Shown: positions 16,311 to 24,356 of the stretch, piece by piece
Numbering within the stretch: position 1 is the stretch's first letter
How the letters are laid out: every line of letters begins with the position of its first letter
Assembly: GCA_937921505.1 (NCBI GenBank)
Contig: CAKZUB010000031.1
Coordinates: 1-39,609 of the forward strand
Reading direction: 5' to 3'
DNA from: an uncultured Clostridia bacterium
Lineage (GTDB): Bacteria > Bacillota > Clostridia > Lachnospirales > Cellulosilyticaceae
DNA length: 39,609 nucleotides
The notes under the pieces: generated by a model
What the model was told of the DNA's origin: nothing
Databases searched by the model: none
The model's input: only the letters and a program-made list of their open reading frames with translations
Made by a program: the position numbers and the translations under genes

Positions 16311-17810
16311 TTATAATTGATTCGCTGCATATGTCATAATTTTTTCTTGAGTAGCCTCACTATGGCTCATCTCACCTTTGATCTGTCCATCATGCATAAC
16401 AAGAATACGGTCTGCAAGCATTAATACTTCTGGCAGCTCAGATGAAACAAGTACTATGCCTACTCCCGACTTCGAAAGTTTATCAATAAGTTCATAAATT
16501 TCTGACTTGGCACCTATGTCCACCCCATGAGTCGGTTCATCCAAAAATAATATTTTAGGTTCATTAAGCAGCCAACGTGCGATAATTGCTTTTTGCTGGT
16601 TACCTCCGCTAAGATATTTAATTTTTTGTTCTATACCTGGTGTTTTGATGGAGAGTTTGCCCACATAATCATTTGCATTAGCATGTTCTTGCTGAGTATC
16701 CATAATTTGTTTATGTTTTTGAATTTGAAGATTGCTCATGCTTATATTTTCTCTTACCGTCATATTTAAAAATAATCCTTGCGTTTTTCTGCCTTCCGGC
16801 ACAAGACCTATACCGAGTTTAATAGCATCTATAGGTGAATTAATGTGAACCTCTTTACCACGAATAAAGATTTGTCCTTTCTTTTTAGGGCTTACCCCAA
16901 AAATACTTTGAATGACTTCTGTTCTTCCAGCGCCTACAAGTCCTGTAATGGCCAAAACTTCTCCTGGATAAACTTTAAAAGAGATATCTCTTATCCTAGA
17001 GCGATCTGCAAGACCCTTCACTTCAAGTATTGGTTCTGTATCAAAACCACTTTTTTCTCTATTATAGGCCTTATCAAATTCACGTCCTACCATAAGTGAT
17101 AAAACTTCTTTAACCCCTGCATCTTTTCTTTCAAGCGTCTTAATATATTGACCATCTCTTAATATTGTTATTTTATCAGATATTCTAAATACTTCCTCCA
17201 TACGGTGTGAGATAAATAAAATAGAAACCCCCGAAGCTTTTAAACCATTAATAATACGAATGAGTATCTCTGTTTCACTGCTTGTTAAAGAAGAAGTTGG
17301 TTCATCCATAATCAGAAGCTTTGCCTGAAGAGAAAGTGCTTTGGCAATTTCAACCATTTGCATTTGGGAAACACTTAAGTCTTTAACGAGTGTTTTAGGA
17401 TTTATATCTTCTATTCCAATAACCTTTAACTGTTCCAAACATTTTGCATACATTTTTTTATAATTGACATACCCAAAGGTATTGGTTTCTAGTCTTCCAA
17501 TATAAATATTTTCCATAATGCTTAAGTGAGGCGCCAAAGATAATTCTTGATGAATCATTGCAATGCCTTCTACTTGCGCATCATGTGTATTTTTAAGCTT
17601 TAACTCTTTACTTTCAAAAATAATGGCTCCTTCATCAGGAGTATAGCATCCTGATAAAATATTCATGAGTGTAGACTTACCTGCTCCATTTTCTCCTACA
17701 ATGGCATGAATCTCACCTTTTTCTACACTAAAAGATATCTGACTAAGTGCTTTTACACCTGGGAAGCTCTTGGATATATTCTTGACATTCAATAATAAAT
17801 TGTCATTCAA
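16311..17810 (-). CDS. Sugar ABC transporter ATPase with two nucleotide-binding domains (RbsA/MglA type)
   Basis: The protein powers sugar import for the permease and binding protein in the same operon. The first ATPase domain has Walker A GENGAGKSTLM, signature LSVSQMQMVE and Walker B LLIMDEPTSSL. The second has the degenerate P-loop GLVGAGRTEV, signature LSGGNQQK and ILFLDEPTHGVD, as is normal for this family. I choose a TTG start at 17810, seven bases after GGAGGT. The upstream ATG (17840) has no ribosome binding site, and that stretch overlaps a large hairpin. The length is then 499 residues, as expected. Confidence 0.95.
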   Translation of the reverse strand: MNDNLLLNVKNISKSFPGVKALSQISFSVEKGEIHAIVGENGAGKSTLMNILSGCYTPDEGAIIFESKELKLKNTHDAQVEGIAMIHQELSLAPHLSIMENIYIGRLETNTFGYVNYKKMYAKCLEQLKVIGIEDINPKTLVKDLSVSQMQMVEIAKALSLQAKLLIMDEPTSSLTSSETEILIRIINGLKASGVSILFISHRMEEVFRISDKITILRDGQYIKTLERKDAGVKEVLSLMVGREFDKAYNREKSGFDTEPILEVKGLADRSRIRDISFKVYPGEVLAITGLVGAGRTEVIQSIFGVSPKKKGQIFIRGKEVHINSPIDAIKLGIGLVPEGRKTQGLFLNMTVRENISMSNLQIQKHKQIMDTQQEHANANDYVGKLSIKTPGIEQKIKYLSGGNQQKAIIARWLLNEPKILFLDEPTHGVDIGAKSEIYELIDKLSKSGVGIVLVSSELPEVLMLADRILVMHDGQIKGEMSHSEATQEKIMTYAANQL

Positions 17811-17841
17811 TTTTATAACCTCCACTTTTTTACTCCTCATA

Positions 17842-17887
17842 TTTAATTTGGGAATAAGTTTAAGTTAAACTCATTCCCAAAATTAAA
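17842..17887 (-). other. Intra-operon hairpin directly before the ATPase gene
   Basis: TTTAATTTGGGAATAAGTTTAA (read as two 20-odd-base arms, 17842-17887) is a nearly perfect inverted repeat with one bulge. No T-run follows on the minus strand. It sits where binding-protein mRNA is usually separated from transporter mRNA, so a role in mRNA stability or ribosome access is plausible. Confidence 0.5.
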
Positions 17888-17920
17888 ATATTATAGTATA
17901 ATTAAAACGATATTGTGTTT

Positions 17921-17951
17921 GCCTAGAGCTATTTTTCTATTTGCTTTAGGC
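17921..17951 (-). other. Stem-loop after the binding-protein gene
   Basis: GCCTAGAGC (17921-17929) and GCTTTAGGC (17943-17951) pair with one mismatch, five bases after the binding-protein stop codon. Such stem-loops often protect the 3' end of binding-protein mRNA. On the minus strand no T-run follows, so complete termination is unlikely. Confidence 0.5.
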
Positions 17952-17955
17952 TTTT

Positions 17956-19017
17956 TTATTCTGGATACATCTCACTTACATTAGCTGGTGTTACAACATC
18001 TAGTTTTACTGGAATAAAGTCAGCAGCTGGTTTTTCTCCTGTAATAAGATAATTATAAAGATATACAACAGAATCAAACCCTTGACCAAATGGATCTTGA
18101 GCGATTGCAGCTGCAATTTCTCCGCTTCTTACATACTCTAAGTTGTCTGGTGTATGGTCAAAGCACACTACTTTTACTTTGTCTTTTAAGCCTAAATCTT
18201 GAACTGCTTTTGCTGCGCCAAAAGGGCCTCCTGCTGTTACATAAATAACTTTTAAGTCTGGATCAGCAGTTAACATATCTGTTGTTAGAGAATAAGCTTT
18301 ATCCCCTTGGTCACGGTTTTCATATTTTCCTACAATTTTAATACCTGGAACATTTTTAGCAATATAATCTAGTGCACCATTCATACGGTTTTCATGTTGA
18401 GTTGCTCCAAAAACGCCTGTGATAACGCCTACTTTGCCTTGCCCACCTGTTAATTCTTCTATCGTTTTTCCTGCAAGTTCTCCTGCTGCATAAGCATCTT
18501 GCCCCATAAATGCAAGTCTATTGCTTTTCACTGAACCCTCTGCAATAAAGTTAAATACCGGAATACCCGCAGCTACAGCTTTGTCTATAGCAACTTCAGT
18601 ACCATCAAAAATCGGAACAACTGCAATAGCATCGTATTGTTTTGCTACCGCTGCTTCAATACCTGCTATAACGCGGTCTGCGGTTAAGTCATCTCCCATG
18701 ACTATGTAATCTACTGTTGTATTAAAATTACCTAAATAGTCTTTTGCTGCTAAAGCACCATCTCGTACTGGGAACCAAAATGGATTGTTTTGAAAAGATA
18801 AGAATGCTATTTTCAAAGGTTTTTCAGGTAACTGTTTAACTGCTTCAACGTTTCCGCCTTTTGGAAGCGCCACATCTACACTTTTAGGTTCTTCTTGAGC
18901 TGGAGCATTTTCTGCTGGCTTAGTTACTTCTGGTGGAGTTGGTGCTGGCTTAGCCGCACACCCTGCAATACCCATTAAAAAACTTGCTGTTAATAATGCA
19001 CATAGTAATTTTTTCAT
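17956..19017 (-). CDS. Sugar-binding lipoprotein of an ABC transporter (ribose/galactose-type)
   Basis: The signal sequence ends in the lipobox GIAGC (Cys20), and a Pro/Ala/Glu-rich linker leads to a type I periplasmic-binding domain (about 65-345). Typical elements are KIAFLSFQNNPFWFPVRDGA, AIAVVPIFDGTEVAIDKAVAAGIPV and IAAAIAQDPFGQGFDSV. It captures a sugar outside the cell and delivers it to the permease encoded just upstream. The precise ligand is unknown; the family covers ribose, xylose, galactose, inositol and AI-2. It lies between the permease and the ATPase, and stem-loops follow it. Confidence 0.93.
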   Translation of the reverse strand: MKKLLCALLTASFLMGIAGCAAKPAPTPPEVTKPAENAPAQEEPKSVDVALPKGGNVEAVKQLPEKPLKIAFLSFQNNPFWFPVRDGALAAKDYLGNFNTTVDYIVMGDDLTADRVIAGIEAAVAKQYDAIAVVPIFDGTEVAIDKAVAAGIPVFNFIAEGSVKSNRLAFMGQDAYAAGELAGKTIEELTGGQGKVGVITGVFGATQHENRMNGALDYIAKNVPGIKIVGKYENRDQGDKAYSLTTDMLTADPDLKVIYVTAGGPFGAAKAVQDLGLKDKVKVVCFDHTPDNLEYVRSGEIAAAIAQDPFGQGFDSVVYLYNYLITGEKPAADFIPVKLDVVTPANVSEMYPE

Positions 19018-19053
19018 TATATTCTACCCCTTTTTAATAGTATTTTTATTGCT

Positions 19054-20004
19054 TTAATCATTCTTTAAATTCTTGATACTATCAATGGCAACAGCTGCAA
19101 TAATTACAAGTCCAATAGTTACTATTTGCCAATAAGCTGAAACACCTACTAAAACAAAAGCATTTCTTAAAACACCCATAATAGATGCCCCAAGAAGCAC
19201 ACCTATTATCGAGCCTTCTCCTCCCGATAAGCTAGCCCCTCCAATAACTACCGCTGCAATAACGTCTAGTTCATATCCTTGCCCCGAGGCTGGAGATGCA
19301 TTATTTAAAGTACCTGATAATAAAATACCTGCAAGTGCACATAAACCTCCTGTGATAATATAAACTATCATTTTTGTAAAATCCACTGGAATTCCTGAAA
19401 GCTTCGCTGCTCTTTCATTGCTGCCGACAGCGTAAATATTTCTTCCTATTAAGATCTTTTTAGTAAACACTATTCCCATTAAAATAATAATAAACATAAT
19501 GATAACTGGAAAAGGGACTACGCCAATATATCCACCACCTAAAAAGTTAATGTCATTCTTTATTGAAATAGGCATACCGCCTGTTATAAGTAATGCCGCG
19601 CCTCTTGCTATACTCATCATACCGAGTGTTACAATAAATGGATTAATTTTAACCTTAGCTACTAAAAACCCATTAATCAGCCCTACACAACAACCAAACG
19701 CTATAGTTAAAACAAAAAGTGTAATAGGTGATAAACCAAACCCAGCTAAAACGCCTAGTATGACACCACAAAGCCCCAGAACATTACCTACAGATAAGTC
19801 AATACCACCCGTTATAATAATTAACGCTTGACCTACTGCTAATATAGCAATCACAGAAATTTGTCTTAGCACATTAAAAATGTTGCCTACTGTCAAAAAG
19901 TAAGGTGTTAAAAAACTAATAATGGTACACATCACTAGTAGTGCAATAAATACCGAAAACTCTTTGACTTTAAAAATGTCACTTTTAATTATTCGACTTT
20001 TAAT
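19054..20004 (-). CDS. Sugar ABC transporter permease (RbsC type), probable AUU start
   Basis: A hydrophobic permease with the family motifs GQALIIITGGIDLSVGNVLGL and GSNERAAKLSGIPV, and eight to ten membrane helices. The first conventional start in frame is GTG at 19935, but it has no ribosome binding site and would cut the first membrane helix. The frame is open further upstream, and AAAGGAGGAG lies seven bases before an in-frame ATT at 20004. That start adds IKSRIIKSDIFKVKEFSVFI, the usual basic segment plus helix start of this family, and gives 316 residues, the normal length. AUU is a rare initiation codon; a sequencing error is an alternative. The regulator stop codon is 70 bases upstream. 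Confidence 0.85.
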   Translation of the reverse strand: MKSRIIKSDIFKVKEFSVFIALLVMCTIISFLTPYFLTVGNIFNVLRQISVIAILAVGQALIIITGGIDLSVGNVLGLCGVILGVLAGFGLSPITLFVLTIAFGCCVGLINGFLVAKVKINPFIVTLGMMSIARGAALLITGGMPISIKNDINFLGGGYIGVVPFPVIIMFIIILMGIVFTKKILIGRNIYAVGSNERAAKLSGIPVDFTKMIVYIITGGLCALAGILLSGTLNNASPASGQGYELDVIAAVVIGGASLSGGEGSIIGVLLGASIMGVLRNAFVLVGVSAYWQIVTIGLVIIAAVAIDSIKNLKND

Positions 20005-20073
20005 AATTTCTCCTCCTTTCCTTTTATTCCTTCTTACAATAAGTAAAGGTATTAATAAAGTACGTACCTCCTT

Positions 20074-22323
20074 TTACGAATTTTCTATAAGAAATTGCAA
20101 CTTTTTTTGTGCAATACTTAAAGCATCTTCTGGCTCAACCTTGTATTTAATAGCATTATGAATAGCTTCTCCAAGGATTTCCTCATACTTTCTTTCTGAA
20201 ATAACAGCTCCGCTTTGCGCTTTTGGCATAATACGTTTTTGGCTTTTTTCAAAGCTTTTTAACGCTTTATTAAGCCACGGATATAACTGGCTAAGCTCAC
20301 TGCTATGATATAAATTAACACAAGGAGTAGTTCCTCCAAGTATTGTATAAGGAATGGCAAGATGCGAATCACTTGCCCAGGCTATAAACTTAAAAGCTTC
20401 TTCCTTTTTAACGCTGTTCTTATTAATACCTAGCGACCAACCTCCTATAAGCGGTTTGCCTCCCGGTATAAACTCATAGCCTATCTTACCTACAATTTTT
20501 GATTTTGAAGGGTCCATAATATCTGTTGCTTGAGAGTTAAATAAAATCATCATTGCGGCTTTCCCTGCTGCAAAGCATTCAACCTGTTCATCCCACCATG
20601 CATCTACAGCGTCTTTAGGGGCATACTGAAAACTCTCACAATAGTTCTTTAGAGCCCTGATATTTTCTTTGCTCGTAAGCACTACCTTATCTCCTAGCCC
20701 AAAGGAAGATCCCTCAAACCCCCACTGCCTAGGTAAAAACTCACAGATTGCACCACTTGAATAACTTCCGCCAAGTGTTGTGCCATATTCGACAGGTGAC
20801 TCAGGATTATACACTTTAGTGAAAAACTTTGCTACGGCATTATATTCAACCCAATTTTCAGGGACTTTTAACTCAACACCATATATTTCATAAAACATTC
20901 TTTTAATCTTTGGATCTTCAAATAAATCTTTTCTATAATATAGGATTTGCACCCCATACATGTACGGCATGCCATAGAAATGACTTTCATATTTAGAATA
21001 TAAACTAAGAATACCAGGGATAAGTTCATTAATGGTTTCTGGATATTTTGCAATATAATGATCAATACAATCTATTTGTCCATCCACCGCAAATTCCTGA
21101 AGCCAAGGAATATCATATTGGATAATATCATAGTAGCCAACTGACCTATCTTCAATAATCTTTTCATAGAGCTCGTTATACTCATAAAAATCTATTTCTA
21201 AATGAATACCTGTCTTTTGCCTAAAATCAGCAAGTAATGAAACAGTTGCATAAGACGATGAACTCTTTAACATAATGGCTCTAAGTAATTTAGTATTATT
21301 TTTGAGTCCATAAAACCCTTCAGTTGTTTCATTTTCTTCTAGCATCTTTATCTCATTTTTAACAAATATTCTTCTTTTTTCAAAGAGCTTCGGACTATGC
21401 ATATTTTCAACAAGAAGAGCTGCTGCTTTCTTACCAATGAGTATAGGTTTGGTTGGGATAAGCTCAACATTCTGATAGGTGTGATTGACCCATGACTCCT
21501 CAGATAGTGTAGCTACTTTAGGCATTTGCATATATTCCTTTTCAAAAAAACTCAAGGCCTTTACAACACCTTCCATAAGCTGTGAAGAGCTTGTAATAAT
21601 AAGTTCCGGAATCTCTCCTAGTTGCAATAGTCTCACAGTTGCTTTAAAAGCTCCTTCTTTATTCAAATGCGCTTCTTGTATATAATTTTGCGATCTATCA
21701 ATTCCGAGGTTTTTAAGTGTATCACTATATGCCTCTATACATTGTTTTTCACTGCTATATTCATGAGGTCCTGTTAAGAGTGCTATTTTCTTTATATTAT
21801 TTTTTACCGATTTTTCAATATAGTTACTAATAAGTTGATAGTTATCACTGCCTACAAAATTAACTTCAAAATCTTCTGGTTCCCTTTCAATAAATACAAC
21901 TTCACTTTCCGAAGAGTCAATCTTTTCAATTATCCTTTTATAACTTTTCATACAAGACATAAGAATAATCCCGTCTGCTCTTTGCTGAAGTGCTTTAATT
22001 ATTTGTCTTTCTTCATTAGCCTTAGCATCCATCGTAAAGTGAAGTGAAACTGTATAGCCTTTATCACTTAGAACTTTTTCAATACCTTGATAGATACCTG
22101 ATAAGTGCTTATCATTTATATTTGGCATAATGACACTAACACTCATCGTTGTTTTGGTTTTCAAACTTCTCGCTTTAACATCAGGCCTATAACCTAATTG
22201 TTTTATTGCGCTTTCTACTTTATTAACAGTTTCTAACTTAACATTATTATTCCCATTAAGAACATTTGAAACTGTCCCATTTGAAACTCCTGCTAGTTTC
22301 GCAACATCTTTTAACGTAGCCAT
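20074..22323 (-). CDS. LacI-family regulator fused to a type II (MalE-like) solute-binding domain
   Basis: This 749-residue protein begins as a normal LacI repressor: helix-turn-helix TLKDVAKLAGVSNGTVSNVLNG, hinge, and a type I periplasmic-binding-fold sensor (about 58-330, with VIMPNINDKHLSGIYQGIE and ADGIILMS). After a short linker a complete second ligand-binding fold follows (about 345-749) resembling SBP_bac_1 maltose-type proteins: LLADFRQKTGIHLEID, YDIIQYDIPWLQEFA, AGKAAMMILFNS, GGWSLGINKNS. There is no signal peptide, so both sensors act in the cytoplasm. It is the first gene of the sugar operon and has a perfect palindromic operator at its own promoter, implying autoregulation. No frameshift joins the halves. 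The start follows GGAGGGG. Confidence 0.92.
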   Translation of the reverse strand: MATLKDVAKLAGVSNGTVSNVLNGNNNVKLETVNKVESAIKQLGYRPDVKARSLKTKTTMSVSVIMPNINDKHLSGIYQGIEKVLSDKGYTVSLHFTMDAKANEERQIIKALQQRADGIILMSCMKSYKRIIEKIDSSESEVVFIEREPEDFEVNFVGSDNYQLISNYIEKSVKNNIKKIALLTGPHEYSSEKQCIEAYSDTLKNLGIDRSQNYIQEAHLNKEGAFKATVRLLQLGEIPELIITSSSQLMEGVVKALSFFEKEYMQMPKVATLSEESWVNHTYQNVELIPTKPILIGKKAAALLVENMHSPKLFEKRRIFVKNEIKMLEENETTEGFYGLKNNTKLLRAIMLKSSSSYATVSLLADFRQKTGIHLEIDFYEYNELYEKIIEDRSVGYYDIIQYDIPWLQEFAVDGQIDCIDHYIAKYPETINELIPGILSLYSKYESHFYGMPYMYGVQILYYRKDLFEDPKIKRMFYEIYGVELKVPENWVEYNAVAKFFTKVYNPESPVEYGTTLGGSYSSGAICEFLPRQWGFEGSSFGLGDKVVLTSKENIRALKNYCESFQYAPKDAVDAWWDEQVECFAAGKAAMMILFNSQATDIMDPSKSKIVGKIGYEFIPGGKPLIGGWSLGINKNSVKKEEAFKFIAWASDSHLAIPYTILGGTTPCVNLYHSSELSQLYPWLNKALKSFEKSQKRIMPKAQSGAVISERKYEEILGEAIHNAIKYKVEPEDALSIAQKKLQFLIENS

Positions 22324-22336
22324 ATTACCCCTCCAA

Positions 22337-22352
22337 ATTGAAACGTTTCAAT
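22337..22352. promoter_or_regulatory. LacI-type operator
   Basis: ATTGAAACGTTTCAAT is a perfect 16-base palindrome with the central CG of LacI-family operators. It lies between the -10 box and the ribosome binding site of the regulator gene, where binding would block transcription of the whole operon. A CcpA cre site is less likely because the site is fully symmetric and lacks the usual cre bases. Confidence 0.8.
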
Positions 22353-22361
22353 CATGATTCA

Positions 22362-22390
22362 ATTATATATTTTCACTATGATTTTGTCAA
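22362..22390 (-). promoter_or_regulatory. Consensus sigma-A promoter of the sugar operon
   Basis: Minus-strand TTGACA (22385-22390), 17-base spacer, TATAAT (22362-22367): both boxes are exact consensus. So strong a promoter would need tight repression, provided by the adjacent operator. Confidence 0.88.
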
Positions 22391-22551
22391 TATCTATATT
22401 AATATTTAATTATAATATACATACATTACAATAATTTTATTATATTTATATTGTAACTTGTATATTCTTACCCTTTTTTCTAATTTTCCATTTTTCTTAT
22501 ATACTACACTTAAAAAACAAGTTATTTAAGACTATATTGCTCTTAAACTGA

Positions 22552-22597
22552 AGAAGGCTGATTTCAACCCTTATTTGATGGTCGAAATCAGCCTTCT
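22552..22597 (-). terminator. Hairpin downstream of the metY gene
   Basis: AGAAGGCTGATTTC (22552-22565) and GAAATCAGCCTTCT (22584-22597) pair perfectly. The following minus-strand sequence is only moderately T-rich (TTCAGTTT), so termination may be partial. Confidence 0.6.
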
Positions 22598-22602
22598 ACT
22601 AC

Positions 22603-22625
22603 TTATTCTTATTCTTATTCTTATT
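22603..22625. repeat. Hexamer tandem repeat (TTATTC)x3.8
   Basis: Three full and one partial copies of TTATTC lie between the metY stop codon and its hairpin; the stop codon overlaps the last copy. Slippage could change the distance to the hairpin and, at the edge, the stop codon. Confidence 0.75.
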
Positions 22626-23898
22626 AAATTTGACTTAATGCATTTTCAAGATCTGCGATAAGATCATTTACATCTTCAATACCAACCGACAAACGAATAA
22701 GCTCCTTCGTTACACCAGCTGCAAGTAGCTGCTCCTCATTTAACTGTGCATGTGTTGTACTTGCTGGGTGAATAACAAGTGACTTAGCATCTGCCACATT
22801 AGCAAGTAGTGAGAAAATTTCTAGTTTATCTATAAACGTTACAGCTTGATCACCATCTTTAAGTCCAAATGTAAATATGGCTCCTGTACCTTTTGGGAAA
22901 TATTTTTGAGCAAGTTCGTAATATTTATTGCTTTTTAGCGAAGGATATTTCACCCACTCAACTTTTGGATGACTCTCTAAGAATGCCACTATTTTTTCTG
23001 CATTCGAAACATGTCTTTCTACTCTTAATGATAATGTCTCAAGTCCTTGTAATAGTAAGAAAGCGTTAAACGGACTAAGCGCTGCGCCAGTATCTCTTAA
23101 AAGCTGTATTCTCGCTTTAAAGATAAAAGCAAGTGGTCCAAATGCATCTGCATAAACTAAACCATTATAGCTTGGGTCTGGTGTCGTAAAGCCTTTAAAT
23201 CTGCCACTCTTAGCCCAATCAAAGTTACCAGCATCTACAATAAGTCCTCCCATAGTCGTTCCATGTCCACCTATATATTTCGTTGCAGAATGAACAACAA
23301 TATCTGCTCCAAAATCAATAGGTCTTATGAGATACGGGGTTCCAAAAGTACTATCTACTATAAGAGGAATACCATTTTTATGTGCGACCTCTGCTACAGC
23401 TTCAATATCTACTATATTAATACCAGGATTTCCAAGTATCTCAATAAAAATAGCTCTTGTTTTTTCATTGATAGCTGCTTCAAAATTTTCTGCTTTATCA
23501 GGGTCCACAAATTTTGTTACAATACCGTAATTTGGAAGTGTATTTGCAAATAGATTATAAGTTCCGCCGTATAAAGTACTTGCAGCTACAATCTCATCAC
23601 CGGCTCCTGCTACATTTAGAATGGAATAAGTAATGGCTGCTGACCCCGATGCTACTGCAAGAGCTGCCTTTCCGCCTTCTAGTAATGCAATTCTTTTTTC
23701 AAGCACATCTGTTGTAGGGTTCATAATACGTGTGTAAATATTTCCAAGCTCCTTAAGTCCAAATAAGTTAGCGGCATGTTCTGTGTCATTAAATACATAA
23801 GATGTCGTTTGATAAATAGGTACAGCTCTTGATTTTGTAACCGGATCTACCTCTTGTCCTCCGTGAACTTGCAATGTGTCAAAACTCCAATTTGCCAT
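22624..23898 (-). CDS. metY: O-acetyl-L-homoserine sulfhydrylase (PLP-dependent)
   Basis: It makes homocysteine from O-acetylhomoserine and sulfide in methionine synthesis, in the cytoplasm. The Cys/Met-metabolism PLP fold is evident: [22 protein letters not shown], and the cofactor lysine Lys207 in [16 protein letters not shown]. The 424-residue length and the inserts ([28 protein letters not shown]) fit MetY rather than the shorter cystathionine gamma-synthase. The SAM-I riboswitch upstream confirms the methionine role. It is a single gene with start after GAGGAGG. Confidence 0.93.
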   Translation of the reverse strand: MANWSFDTLQVHGGQEVDPVTKSRAVPIYQTTSYVFNDTEHAANLFGLKELGNIYTRIMNPTTDVLEKRIALLEGGKAALAVASGSAAITYSILNVAGAGDEIVAASTLYGGTYNLFANTLPNYGIVTKFVDPDKAENFEAAINEKTRAIFIEILGNPGINIVDIEAVAEVAHKNGIPLIVDSTFGTPYLIRPIDFGADIVVHSATKYIGGHGTTMGGLIVDAGNFDWAKSGRFKGFTTPDPSYNGLVYADAFGPLAFIFKARIQLLRDTGAALSPFNAFLLLQGLETLSLRVERHVSNAEKIVAFLESHPKVEWVKYPSLKSNKYYELAQKYFPKGTGAIFTFGLKDGDQAVTFIDKLEIFSLLANVADAKSLVIHPASTTHAQLNEEQLLAAGVTKELIRLSVGIEDVNDLIADLENALSQI

Positions 23899-23987
23899 AT
23901 TTTATTCCTCCTCATGATATTTTTATTTGTATTTTTTGTTTTGATTATAAACTTTGTTAACCTCTTTTTATAGGCATTATAAAATGT

Positions 23988-24020
23988 CAAAAACCCCCTT
24001 TTTCCTAAGAAGAGGGGGTT
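23988..24020 (-). terminator. Expression-platform terminator of the SAM riboswitch
   Basis: The arms AACCCCCT and AGGGGGTT with T-rich inner sequence are followed on the minus strand by TTTTT (A-run at 23989-23993). It would form when SAM is bound. Confidence 0.85.
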
Positions 24021-24030
24021 ACTTGTTTAA

Positions 24031-24133
24031 CCTTATCTCTCAGGATGATCCTGCTGGAATTAGCACCTTGTCATGCATAACATGACGGTTGCCGGGTATC
24101 ATTGGGCCAGTCCCTCCACCTCTCTGGATAAGT
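24031..24133 (-). promoter_or_regulatory. SAM-I (S-box) riboswitch controlling metY
   Basis: The minus strand has the conserved S-box core: P1 CTTATC ... GATAAG, then AGAGAGGTGGAGGGACTGGC, CAATGATACCCGGCAACC, AAGGTGCTAATTCC and TCCTGAGAGATAAG. It senses S-adenosylmethionine and ends transcription before metY when SAM is plentiful. Confidence 0.97.
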
Positions 24134-24149
24134 ATATTTAATTTATATC

Positions 24150-24178
24150 ATTGTATTCCTATAATTTTACTATGTCAA
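24150..24178 (-). promoter_or_regulatory. Promoter of the SAM riboswitch transcript
   Basis: Minus-strand TTGACA (24173-24178), 17 bases, TACAAT (24150-24155), about 17 bases ahead of the aptamer. Confidence 0.82.
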
Positions 24179-24297
24179 TACTTTTTTTGTTTTTTATATT
24201 TAAAATGTTATTTTATATTCACTTAATGTCCGTAGTATTTATACACCATGCCATAATTTGTATTATTATTGGAATATTTAATATGATGTGAAGATAT

Positions 24298-24311
24298 TGC
24301 ATTGTAATGCA
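24298..24311. promoter_or_regulatory. Palindrome upstream of the polysaccharide genes
   Basis: TGCATTGTAATGCA is a 6-bp inverted repeat with a 2-base centre, 46 bases before the first gene of the polysaccharide cluster, in a region where I see no clear consensus promoter. It may be an operator; this is weak. Confidence 0.25.
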
Positions 24312-24356
24312 CACAATACTTATATGAAAAATATTTTTTGATAGATTGGTGAGGCT

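Noticed and set aside
20074..22323. LacI and solute-binding genes fused by sequencing error
   Set aside because: A single frame runs through the junction with ordinary composition and no internal ribosome binding site or signal peptide at the start of the second domain; still worth confirming with reads.
22337..22352. Catabolite (CcpA cre) site upstream of the LacI fusion
   Set aside because: The site is a perfect palindrome with the form of a LacI-family self operator and adjoins a LacI gene; a cre role is possible but less likely.
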